This document shows positions 57,769 through 64,000 of a DNA stretch of 64,000 nucleotides, in pieces. Below the pieces are notes generated by a model. That model searched no databases, was not told the DNA's origin, and worked only from the letters and a program-made list of their open reading frames with translations. This stretch comes from JACROF01 sp964533055 (GTDB lineage: Bacteria > Patescibacteriota > Microgenomatia > Levybacterales > UBA12049): the NCBI GenBank assembly GCA_964533055.1, contig CAZHKZ010000003.1, positions 1 to 64,000 of the forward strand, read 5' to 3'. How positions within the stretch are numbered: the stretch's first letter is position 1; each line of letters begins with the position of its first letter. A program made the position numbers and the translations under genes.

Positions 57769-58614
57769 ATGCAAATTTTAAAGACAAAAGGGTGGGATGA
57801 GTATGAACTTCTTGATAGTGGGAATGGTCAGCGGCTTGAAAGATTTGGCAAATATATTCTTTCAAAACCGGATCCACAAGCTATTTGGGATCGAAAACTC
57901 TCACATGATATGTGGGGCAAGGCAGATGCAGTTTACGAAGAGAAGGGATGGAGAAAAACCTCAGCTTTTCCTGAGAAATGGGAGCTAAAATATAAAGAGA
58001 TTTCATTCTTTGCTCGATTGACGTCATTTAAGCATGCGGGTGTATTTCCTGAGCAACATCTTCACTGGGATTTTATTCACGAATCAGTGAGCAGGAGAAG
58101 AGACGCCAACATCCTCAATCTATTTGGATATACCGGTGTCGCAACTCTGATTGCTGCCAGTGCAGGAGCTCAGGTGACTCATGTTGATGCATCTCGTCCT
58201 GCAGTTGCGTGGGCTAGGGAAAATCAAGACATCTCAGGATTAAATGAAAAACCTGTACGATGGATCATCGATGATGCTCTTGAGTATGTCGAGCGTGAAG
58301 TGCGTAGGGGCAAAAAATATGATGGCATTCTAATGGATCCACCAGTCTATGGTCATGGACCAACTGGCAAGATCTGGAACTTTGACAAGAGCTTTCCAGA
58401 TCTTATAAGGGAATGTTCAAAACTTTTATCGAGTGATCCACTCTTTGTGATCGCAAATGCGTACGCCATCTCTTCATCTGCATATATGCTTGAGAATGTC
58501 ATGAGAGATCATCTCGTAGGAGGAACTTTTGAGACGGGGGAGTTGGTTCTTGAAGAGTCAACGAATGGTAGACCACTTTCAACAGGAATTTATTCCCGCT
58601 GGACTCCAAGATAG
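57769..58614 (+). CDS. class I SAM methyltransferase, RlmI-like
   Basis: 281 residues. The Rossmann domain has NLFGYTGVATLIAASAGAQVTHVD (motif I) and the catalytic MDPPVYGHG, similar to the DPPxF motif of RlmI/RlmK-type RNA methyltransferases. The N-terminal 90 residues are a separate domain. Methylation of 23S rRNA is likely; the exact site cannot be told. TATCAT (57757-57762) is six bases before the ATG, predicting a leaderless mRNA. Confidence 0.82.
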   Translation: MQILKTKGWDEYELLDSGNGQRLERFGKYILSKPDPQAIWDRKLSHDMWGKADAVYEEKGWRKTSAFPEKWELKYKEISFFARLTSFKHAGVFPEQHLHWDFIHESVSRRRDANILNLFGYTGVATLIAASAGAQVTHVDASRPAVAWARENQDISGLNEKPVRWIIDDALEYVEREVRRGKKYDGILMDPPVYGHGPTGKIWNFDKSFPDLIRECSKLLSSDPLFVIANAYAISSSAYMLENVMRDHLVGGTFETGELVLEESTNGRPLSTGIYSRWTPR

Positions 58615-58616
58615 AT

Positions 58617-59570
58617 TTATTCCCCATAATAACTATGTGGCAAGACTCTTCGAAGTAGCCCGAAAGTGCTTGAGTCTAGTGTCGCATTAGGATCATCAGT
58701 TCTCCTTGCCTTCTCAGTCGCCGTGCGAAGTTCATTAATTGTTATTGGTGGTTCGAGGCGAATAACCGCCTTTTTGCCAACACTGTGAATAAGTCCAAAA
58801 TTGTCATCATGTCGTTCTGGATCTTCTCGATCCATGATCATAATTCCCATTGGCCATATGCCCACTTTGTCCATATCGACACCATCTCGCTCTGCTCGTC
58901 TGACAAGTGCTCCAATTACAGGGCCAGAAGACTCGCCTAATTCTGGCAATCTCTCTCCCTGTGGTGCGGTGAAGACGATACCCATCTCCTTGAGTGTTCG
59001 AGTATCTGATGTAAGTGATTCATTGAGGCCTTTTCTGAGTGGAATTCTTCTAGGCTCTGGACGTTCATATGTTGTAACACCTGGGATATGTCCAAGTCCT
59101 TCTCTTGCTACATGCTTAATTTGGTCAGAAATCGGAACATTCTCGACATTCTTTCCTTTTTCAATTGTGCTCGCAGTAACTATTGGTGAAGCATCCATTC
59201 TAGAGAGTTTTGCAAATGTCCGAATATATGGCTTTTGCCATTGATGATATGCAACGGGTCCTGAAAATCGGGGATTATCAAAGCCTCTGCCCATTCTGAT
59301 TGATGCGCCAATTGCATCAATAGGGTCTCGCATTCGTGAGTGTGCGTAGGGGAAAATTATTGGGTATCCTTCCGCTCTCATGTCCTGTGCTCTGTCTAGG
59401 GCGCCTGGGGTTAACTGAATCTCAATCGGTAATACTGCTTGGAAACGGCTTGCCCATTCATGTCTTTGATCTGCGATAGCACTACCCTTACTTGCCTGCA
59501 TTGAATCTAGATCAAGAGTTATGAATTCCTGGGGCTTTTCTTCCATGGGGACGTCTCTTTCTGCTGACAT
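58617..59570 (-). CDS. possible PlsC-like acyltransferase
   Basis: 317 residues. AHSRMRDPIDAIGA near residue 76 contains an H-x4-D motif like the glycerolphosphate acyltransferase active site, and FTAPQGERLPELGE with VGIWPMGIMIMDRED later resembles the substrate-binding FPEGTRS block and the IPVGI that follows. The match is suggestive, not firm. No membrane helix is obvious. An acylation of lipid or sugar is conceivable. TATAAT on the minus strand lies 16 bases before the ATG. A gene of unknown function otherwise. Confidence 0.5.
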   Translation of the reverse strand: MSAERDVPMEEKPQEFITLDLDSMQASKGSAIADQRHEWASRFQAVLPIEIQLTPGALDRAQDMRAEGYPIIFPYAHSRMRDPIDAIGASIRMGRGFDNPRFSGPVAYHQWQKPYIRTFAKLSRMDASPIVTASTIEKGKNVENVPISDQIKHVAREGLGHIPGVTTYERPEPRRIPLRKGLNESLTSDTRTLKEMGIVFTAPQGERLPELGESSGPVIGALVRRAERDGVDMDKVGIWPMGIMIMDREDPERHDDNFGLIHSVGKKAVIRLEPPITINELRTATEKARRTDDPNATLDSSTFGLLRRVLPHSYYGE

Positions 59571-59622
59571 ATTTTCTCTTGAGAGGATTATAGTGGAATA
59601 TTTTTGCTTTGCAACTGCAACG

Positions 59623-59652
59623 TTGGTAAAGATGTTTCATGTCTGATAAAAT
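59623..59652 (+). promoter_or_regulatory. promoter of tRNA-Pro
   Basis: TTGGTA (59623-59628), 18 bases, TAAAAT (59647-59652) with TGA ahead (extended -10). The tRNA begins 17 bases later. Confidence 0.6.
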
Positions 59653-59669
59653 CTTGGGATCGATCCAAT

Positions 59670-59740
59670 CGGGGATTAGTTTAACGGTAGAATTCGCGGC
59701 TGGGGGCCGTGAGACCGGAGTTCAACTCTCCGATCCCCGA
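59670..59740 (+). tRNA. tRNA-Pro (anticodon GGG)
   Basis: Acceptor CGGGGAT pairs with ATCCCCG; D arm GTT/AAT with loop TAACGGTAG; anticodon stem CGCGG/CCGTG with loop CTGGGGG (anticodon GGG); T arm CGGAG-TTCAACT-CTCCG; discriminator A at 59740. CCA is not encoded: the sequence continues CAAAAT. The T loop has TTCAA as usual. Confidence 0.95.
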
Positions 59741-59749
59741 CAAAATCTG

Positions 59750-59766
59750 TGATACCGTTTGTATCA
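59750..59766. repeat. perfect inverted repeat before recA
   Basis: TGATAC-CGTTT-GTATCA between tRNA-Pro and the recA promoter, 11 bases before the -35. No T-run follows, so it may be an operator or part of tRNA 3'-end processing. It does not match the LexA boxes of E. coli or Bacillus. Confidence 0.5.
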
Positions 59767-59776
59767 ATAGGACTAC

Positions 59777-59805
59777 TTGTAATTTACTCGAATCCTTTCT
59801 ATAGT
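59777..59805 (+). promoter_or_regulatory. promoter of recA
   Basis: TTGTAA (59777-59782), 17 bases, TATAGT (59800-59805), then 12 bases to the ATG. Confidence 0.65.
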
Positions 59806-59817
59806 TAATGGTACTTT

Positions 59818-60924
59818 ATGGCAAAATCCTCTAACGCAAAATCCACCGCAGTCATCGAACAGCAGACTGATAACGCACAAAAAATGGAGTCCATCAAGAT
59901 GGCGATGGATCAAATCGAAAAGCAATATGGCAAGGGATCTATTATGCGATTTGGTGATGCTGCAGGTAAGCTAGATATCTCAGTTGTTTCAACAGGGTGC
60001 CTTCCGCTCGACCTAGCACTTGGCGTTGGTGGACTTCCTCGTGGAAGAATAATTGAGATCTATGGACCTGAGGCATCAGGTAAAACTACAGTTTGTCTCT
60101 CAACTATTGCTCAAGCACAAAAACATGGTGGCGTAGTCGCATTCATTGATGCTGAGCATGCACTCGACCCGATCTGGGCAGAGCGCATTGGGGTAAAGCT
60201 TGATGAACTTTTGATATCTCAGCCAGATACAGGAGAACAAGCTCTTGAAATTGCTGAAAGCCTAGTGCGAAGTGGGGGTATCGATGTTCTTGTCATCGAC
60301 TCAGTTGCAGCACTTGTTCCCCGAGCAGAAATTGAGGGAGAAATGGGTGACTCAGTTATGGGTCTTCAGGCTCGCCTTATGTCCCAAGCTTTGCGTAAGC
60401 TTACAGGTGTTATTTCCAAATCAAAGACCGTTGTCATTTTTACCAATCAATTGCGACAAAAGATTGGTGTGATGTTCGGAAATCCCGAGACGACCACCGG
60501 TGGTCTTGCGCTTAAGTTCTATGCCTCAGTTCGCATGGATATCAGAAAAATTGAGACCATTAAAGATGGTGATAAGGCCATCGGTTCAAGGCATCGAGTC
60601 AAGATCGTGAAGAACAAGGTCTCCACACCATTTCGCCTAGCTGAGTTTGATGTATTTGGTACAGGTATTTCAAGAGAGGGTGGTATTTTGGATGTTGGTG
60701 TTGAGATGGGGGTCATCACAAAAGCAGGTGCATTCTTCCGCTATAACGATCTCCTTATCGGTCAAGGAAAAGTAGCTGCAATTGATTGGCTTAAGGAGAA
60801 TCAGGAAGAATCAAAGAAGATAGTTGTTGAGATCATGGCAAAGAGTAGGGCTGGAGATATGCCTGTTGCTGTCGGTATGGAAGAGTCGGAAGATGAAGCC
60901 GAGAGTGCCCCATCAGACTCGTAA
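59818..60924 (+). CDS. recA: recombinase RecA
   Basis: 368 residues. It forms filaments on single-stranded DNA for homologous recombination and SOS signalling. GPEASGKTT (Walker A), VLVIDSVAAL (Walker B), the L1 and L2 loops EIEGEMGDS and NQLRQKIGVMFGNPETTTGG, and a C-terminal acidic tail are present. The promoter at 59777 gives a leader of only a few bases and no Shine-Dalgarno site. recX overlaps its end. Confidence 0.97.
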   Translation: MAKSSNAKSTAVIEQQTDNAQKMESIKMAMDQIEKQYGKGSIMRFGDAAGKLDISVVSTGCLPLDLALGVGGLPRGRIIEIYGPEASGKTTVCLSTIAQAQKHGGVVAFIDAEHALDPIWAERIGVKLDELLISQPDTGEQALEIAESLVRSGGIDVLVIDSVAALVPRAEIEGEMGDSVMGLQARLMSQALRKLTGVISKSKTVVIFTNQLRQKIGVMFGNPETTTGGLALKFYASVRMDIRKIETIKDGDKAIGSRHRVKIVKNKVSTPFRLAEFDVFGTGISREGGILDVGVEMGVITKAGAFFRYNDLLIGQGKVAAIDWLKENQEESKKIVVEIMAKSRAGDMPVAVGMEESEDEAESAPSDS

Positions 60925-61414
60925 AGTGACTGAGCATTTTGGAAAATATTACAACCTCGCAGTTGGCCATCTAGCAAGAAGGCCAAGATCCTCAAATGAA
61001 CTAAAGGACTACCTCACTAAAAAGAAAATAGACCCACTTCTCATTGATGAAATTATTTCTAAACTCATAGAGCAGAAATTTCTCAATGATCTTGCATTTG
61101 CGCGATGGTGGCGTGAGCAAAGAACTCGTTTTAAGGGAAAAAGTGATCGGCTGATCACGATGGAGCTTCGTCAGAAAGGGATCAAGGACGACATGATACA
61201 GGAGATCTTTCACGAAGTAACAGATGAGCCAATGGATGATCTTACGAAGGCAAAAGGGTTGGTACTGAAAAGGTTAAAAAGAGTTGAAGGACTTCCACCC
61301 AAGGAACAATATGAGAAGCTAGGGAGGTATCTGATAGGTAAAGGATTCGGATGGGACATCATCCGAAAGGCGATTGACGAACATATTGAAAAAAAGTATA
61401 ATGATGGGGAGTAA
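60893..61414 (+). CDS. recX: regulatory protein RecX
   Basis: 173 residues from the ATG at 60893; a GTG at 60905 or 60926 is also possible. Three-helix RecX repeats are visible: YNLAVGHLARRPRSSNELKDYL, LIDEIISKLIEQKFLNDLAFARWWREQR, and LRQKGIKDDMIQEIF, then GRYLIGKGFGWDIIRKAI. RecX caps RecA filaments. It overlaps recA by 32 bases and is surely co-transcribed. A TATAAT for the next gene lies in its last codons. Confidence 0.88.
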   Translation: MKPRVPHQTRKVTEHFGKYYNLAVGHLARRPRSSNELKDYLTKKKIDPLLIDEIISKLIEQKFLNDLAFARWWREQRTRFKGKSDRLITMELRQKGIKDDMIQEIFHEVTDEPMDDLTKAKGLVLKRLKRVEGLPPKEQYEKLGRYLIGKGFGWDIIRKAIDEHIEKKYNDGE

Positions 61415-61500
61415 CGAACAGTTACGATGTGAACCATGAGAATAATTTCATCCACACATCTTCGAACTATCTAACCACACATTACGTCGTGGTTTTTCTT
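61397..61500 (+). promoter_or_regulatory. promoter and structured leader of rny with attenuator-like hairpin
   Basis: TATAAT at 61397-61402 inside the end of recX. The leader then forms GTAAC-GAACA-GTTAC (61411-61425), a directly adjoining GATGTG/CACATC stem (61426-61431 with 61455-61460) that encloses ATGAG/TTTCAT, and AACCAC/GTGGTT (61473-61494) followed by TTTCTT. The rny ATG comes 17 bases later with no Shine-Dalgarno site. The tail hairpin could be a recX terminator or an attenuator. Confidence 0.6.
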
Positions 61501-61516
61501 CGTTAACTCAAAATAT

Positions 61517-62788
61517 ATGGCAGATTTAAATCAAAACGATATTCTTTCTCTCGAGAAAAAACTCTTAGAGAGACAAGAAAAAATTGAAGCAAAGCAAGAG
61601 CAGCTTGAAAAAGAGGCTGAAGTACTTGAGCAAAAAAGAGAAGAGTATAAGAAGAAGCTTGAGCAAAGCGCTGGGCTTACCCGCGAAGAAGCTAAGAAGT
61701 CACTTCTTGAAGAGACTGAAAAAGACGCTACTCAGATGATGGCTAAGATCATCAAGGAGAAGGAAGAAGAGGCTAAGGCTACTGCGTCTCATAGATCAAG
61801 AGAAATTGTTGTAGATGCAATGCGTCATGGCGCTCTTGATTATATTGCTGAGTATACGGTCTCAGTTATTAAGGTTGCAGATGAGGAGATAAAGGGTCGA
61901 ATTATTGGAAAAGAAGGTAGAAATATTCGAGCATTTGAACAGGCTACTGGAGTTGACGTTGATCTTGATGAGGAAGGAATCATTCGGCTTTCATCATTTG
62001 ACCAAGTAAGGCGTGAAGTCGCAAGGCTTTCACTTGAGAAATTGCTTGTTGATACTCGAATTCAGCCATTCAGAATTGAGGAAGTTGTAGATCAGACTAA
62101 AAAGGAAGTTGAGAAAGTTATGTTTGAAGAGGGTCAAAAGCTTGCAGTAGAGGTTGGCGTATTCAATCTTCCGACTGAGATTTATTCAACTCTTGGTCGT
62201 TTCAAATTCCGAACGTCTTTTGGTCAGAACCTCGTTGTCCATACGCTTGAGGAGACCAAGATTGGTATCCATATTGCCCAAGAGATGGGTGCGAATGTCG
62301 ATGTTGTTCGTCTTGGCTGCCTCTTTCATGATATTGGAAAAGTCATTGAAGGTGATGGAAGTCACGTAAAATTAGGCGTTGAGTATCTTAATAAATTCAA
62401 TCTTCCAGAAACAGTTGTTAATTGTGTCGCTGAGCATCATGAGGATAAACCATTCTCGTCGGTTGAGTCTATCATTGTGCATATTGCTGATTCTATCTCA
62501 GGTGCTAGACCCGGTGCACGCTATGAAGATGTTGAGAACTACGGTAAGAGGCTTAAGGAGATGGAAGAGATCGCTAAGCGCTATGAGGGCGTTGAGGACG
62601 CATATGCATTCGAGGCCGGTAGAGAATTAAGAGTAATTATTAATCCTGGTAAACTTGATGACTCACAGACGGTGATTCTCTCCAAGAAGATTCAGGAGGA
62701 AGTTAGTCGTGCTTTGGCAGTTCCAGGCGAGGTAAAAGTTACGGCAATTCGCGAGTTCCGCTCAGTCTATCCAGAACACACTTCATAG
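61517..62788 (+). CDS. rny: ribonuclease Y without membrane anchor
   Basis: 423 residues; usual length about 520. It is an endonuclease that starts mRNA decay. A coiled coil rich in Glu, Lys and Gln fills residues 10-100, the KH domain has GRIIGKEGRNIRAFEQATGVD, and the HD domain has GCLFHDIGKVIEGDGSHV with HHEDKP and ADSISGARPGARYE. The N-terminal transmembrane helix that tethers RNase Y in Bacillus is missing: the protein opens with MADLNQND. Upstream sequence offers no in-frame extension because of the hairpin leader. Confidence 0.93.
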   Translation: MADLNQNDILSLEKKLLERQEKIEAKQEQLEKEAEVLEQKREEYKKKLEQSAGLTREEAKKSLLEETEKDATQMMAKIIKEKEEEAKATASHRSREIVVDAMRHGALDYIAEYTVSVIKVADEEIKGRIIGKEGRNIRAFEQATGVDVDLDEEGIIRLSSFDQVRREVARLSLEKLLVDTRIQPFRIEEVVDQTKKEVEKVMFEEGQKLAVEVGVFNLPTEIYSTLGRFKFRTSFGQNLVVHTLEETKIGIHIAQEMGANVDVVRLGCLFHDIGKVIEGDGSHVKLGVEYLNKFNLPETVVNCVAEHHEDKPFSSVESIIVHIADSISGARPGARYEDVENYGKRLKEMEEIAKRYEGVEDAYAFEAGRELRVIINPGKLDDSQTVILSKKIQEEVSRALAVPGEVKVTAIREFRSVYPEHTS

Positions 62789-62818
62789 TCATTTAGCTTG
62801 ATATAGCAGAATAATCTC

Positions 62819-62979
62819 TTGACAAGCCTTCGTTTTCCTTGTACTGTAAATCTAATCTTGATTTTTACCTACTGCTCAATCAATCTTCGTTCTCATTCCC
62901 TCTTAGCTTTCGCAATAGCTCGAGATATTCTCTATTCTGATTTTTTCTTCATAAATATTGTGAGAGGAGGTGATCGTGC
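62819..62979 (+). promoter_or_regulatory. HU promoter and pyrimidine-rich leader
   Basis: TTGACA (62819-62824), 17 bases, TACTGT (62842-62847). The leader of about 125 bases is very rich in C and T and poor in G until GAGAGGAGGTGATC just before the ATG. No stable hairpin is evident. It is one of the few long leaders here; the G-poor composition should keep it unstructured. Confidence 0.7.
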
Positions 62980-63252
62980 ATGACAAAAAAAGATCTTATT
63001 GAGGTTGTTGCTAAGAAATCAAATCTTACACACAAGGCTGCGCGCGATTCTGTTCAAACTACACTGAACACTATTCGAGATTCTCTCAAAAGAGGGGAAA
63101 AAGTGGTTCTAACTGGGTTTGGGACTTTTAGCGTGAGAACAAGAGCTGAGAGAGTTGGTCGTAATCCAAAGACTGGGGAGAGGATCACCCTTGCTGCTCG
63201 AAAAGCTCCTGGTTTTACTCCCGGGAAGACGTTTAAGAAGGTAATTAGATAA
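62980..63252 (+). CDS. hup: HU-family DNA-binding protein
   Basis: 90 residues, normal HU length. MTKKDLIEVVAKKSNLTHKAARDSV forms the dimerising helices, GEKVVLTGFGTFSVRTRAERVGRNPKTGE the sheet and the start of the DNA-binding arm, and APGFTPGKTFKKVIR the C-terminus. It bends and compacts DNA. The Shine-Dalgarno site GGAGGTGATC is the strongest in the window along with that of the DUF378 gene. Confidence 0.96.
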   Translation: MTKKDLIEVVAKKSNLTHKAARDSVQTTLNTIRDSLKRGEKVVLTGFGTFSVRTRAERVGRNPKTGERITLAARKAPGFTPGKTFKKVIR

Positions 63253-63257
63253 TTTTA

Positions 63258-63640
63258 TTAGGAAGGTAGTAAGCCAGATTCTGTTTGCCCGCTCTACTCT
63301 TTCGAGTATGGTGAGTTGATCGCAATCTATCTTATTAATGATACTAATATCATCATATATCCGCCATTTAGGCGCGATGCCCTCGCATTGTTGCTCTCGT
63401 ATATAGAGAATGCGCAACGGTCGGAGGTTGCAGTGGGGAGGATTATCCGTTTCACACCTACTCGTCTCTGTTATTCTCAGATACCGTCAATTCAGTACCT
63501 GTCCTAGCTCATGTGTGTAGGTAAATAAGCTAAGCACTAGCTATTACTAGTCGGAGCTTACGCCCCGTCCCCAATATACGTCTGTCTGGACTTTCCTCTA
63601 CATTCATATAATTGAACGTAGTAGCGATCCACCTTCCTAA
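63258..63640 (-). ncRNA. rnpB: RNase P RNA
   Basis: Minus strand. The conserved GAGGAAAGTCCAGAC near the 5' end and ACAGAATCTGGCTTA near the 3' end are the universal RNase P RNA blocks. TTAGGAAGGT (from 63640) pairs with ACCTTCCTAA (to 63258) as a 10-bp P1 helix that fixes both ends; the length is about 383 bases. A GTGTGAAACGG block and the CCCCACTGCAA region fit the middle core. Its 3' end lies only six bases from the convergent HU stop. It processes tRNA 5' ends. Confidence 0.93.
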
Positions 63641-63647
63641 CTAGATG

Positions 63648-63676
63648 ATTATAAGTAAATAAATACTATAAGTCAA
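63648..63676 (-). promoter_or_regulatory. promoter of rnpB
   Basis: On the minus strand, TTGACT (63671-63676), 17 bases, TATAAT (63648-63653). The start falls seven bases later at the 5' end of the P1 helix, an almost ideal match. Confidence 0.85.
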
Positions 63677-63681
63677 ATTGC

Positions 63682-64000
63682 CTAGCTCGAATTGCAGATC
63701 ATTGAATACTCACAGTTTCTGCAGAGAATTCCTCGGCTGCATTCAAAATTACTTTGAGATATCTCCTTTATGCTAGCTATAATTTTTTCCTTAGCTGCAG
63801 CAAGATCCTCGTTGGATCTTTTTGTTGAAAATGTTTTGCCAAGTTCAAGATAAATAAGCGATAATGTTACGTCTTGAGGGTTCTTGTTAAGGATTTCAGA
63901 TTTTACCTCATTTGCAGCAAGCGCATAAAATGTCAGTTGAAAGTCGTCTTTTAATTTCTTTTCATCAGGTGCATTCGGTCCAGTTTTGTAATCAATTACT
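63682..64000 (-). CDS. PD-(D/E)XK nuclease C-terminal part, Fe-S type (partial)
   Basis: The last 105 residues of a protein continuing beyond 64000. It opens with VIDYKTG, the core of the PD-(D/E)XK nuclease motif (Asp and Lys), then QLTFYALA, the RecB/AddB/Cas4 Gln-Tyr motif. The end has C-x6-C-x2-C-x5-C, of which the last three match the iron-sulphur cysteines of AddB and Cas4. The rest of the gene decides whether this is an AddAB-like helicase-nuclease or a stand-alone nuclease. The rnpB promoter lies right behind its stop codon. Confidence 0.8.
   Translation of the reverse strand, partial: VIDYKTGPNAPDEKKLKDDFQLTFYALAANEVKSEILNKNPQDVTLSLIYLELGKTFSTKRSNEDLAAAKEKIIASIKEISQSNFECSRGILCRNCEYSMICNSS

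Noticed and set aside
63282..63507. ORFs inside 63109-63507 on either strand
   Set aside because: They overlap the RNase P RNA, whose conserved blocks and closing helix explain the sequence.
1..64000. Insertion sequences, prophage, integrons or CRISPR-Cas genes
   Set aside because: I looked for transposase, integrase, phage structural and Cas protein features, terminal repeats and regularly spaced repeats and found none; the terminal nuclease fragment alone does not support a CRISPR locus.
1..64000. Alternative genetic code with UGA as Gly, as in Gracilibacteria
   Set aside because: Genes such as truB end at UGA with the next gene overlapping as ATGA, and conserved proteins are full length under the standard code with no internal UGA.

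Overview
The window looks like a chromosomal segment of an uncultivated, small-genome bacterium of the Candidate Phyla Radiation (CPR/Patescibacteria), most likely the Microgenomates (OP11) side. The pointers are a compact A+T-leaning genome with standard stop codons, an S10-spc-alpha ribosomal operon that passes from rpsE straight to rplO with no rpmD (uL30, missing across CPR), tRNA genes without an encoded CCA end, and a large share of membrane glycosyltransferases (GT39-like, DUF2298) and Pro/Thr/Ser-rich surface proteins. The phylum is an inference from gene content and protein character; no tree was made.

Layout. 1-6260: tRNA-Asn, a DUF378 membrane protein, an unknown acidic protein, a secreted lysozyme-like protein, then a redox/housekeeping group (Mn-type superoxide dismutase, HxlR regulator divergent from an FMN reductase, Nudix hydrolase, TruB, RNase HI, two methyltransferase/unknown genes). 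6269-24051: mostly minus strand, a surface-polymer region (TPR glycosyltransferase, FemAB ligase, DUF2298 protein, epimerase, two GT39 proteins, FAD oxidoreductase, Fn3/Ig-like surface protein, PilO and PilN homologues), interrupted by uvrD (minus) and by tpiA and an LCP protein (plus). 24259-32307: fusA, ddl, a two-gene ATP-citrate lyase, one unknown gene, a GH18 protein. 32433-50257: tuf and a nearly continuous ribosomal super-operon (rpsJ to rpsI) that includes secY, adk, cmk, map, infA and rpoA. 50340-63252: unknown genes, obg, an ABC exporter, a triple zinc-ribbon protein, hflX, an M50-like protease, FKBP, a methyltransferase, a possible acyltransferase, tRNA-Pro, recA-recX, rny and an HU gene. 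63258-64000: RNase P RNA and the 3' end of a PD-(D/E)XK nuclease gene, both on the minus strand.

Expression signals are unusually readable. About twenty transcription units carry a sigma70-like -10 hexamer 5 to 9 bases before the start codon and no Shine-Dalgarno sequence, which predicts leaderless mRNAs. Strong Shine-Dalgarno sites appear mainly inside operons and before the DUF378 and HU genes. Where leaders do exist (tuf, rplC, rplQ, infA, rny, fusA) they contain hairpins, several followed by a T-run, suggesting attenuation of translation-related genes.

How the genes fit together: the envelope region could build, trim and attach a surface glycan (GT39 and DUF2298 transferases, epimerase, FAD mutase-like enzyme, LCP ligase, FemAB, lysozyme-like and GH18 hydrolases). 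Central metabolism is sparse apart from tpiA and the ATP-citrate lyase, which is the most surprising enzyme here. The rest is core information processing.
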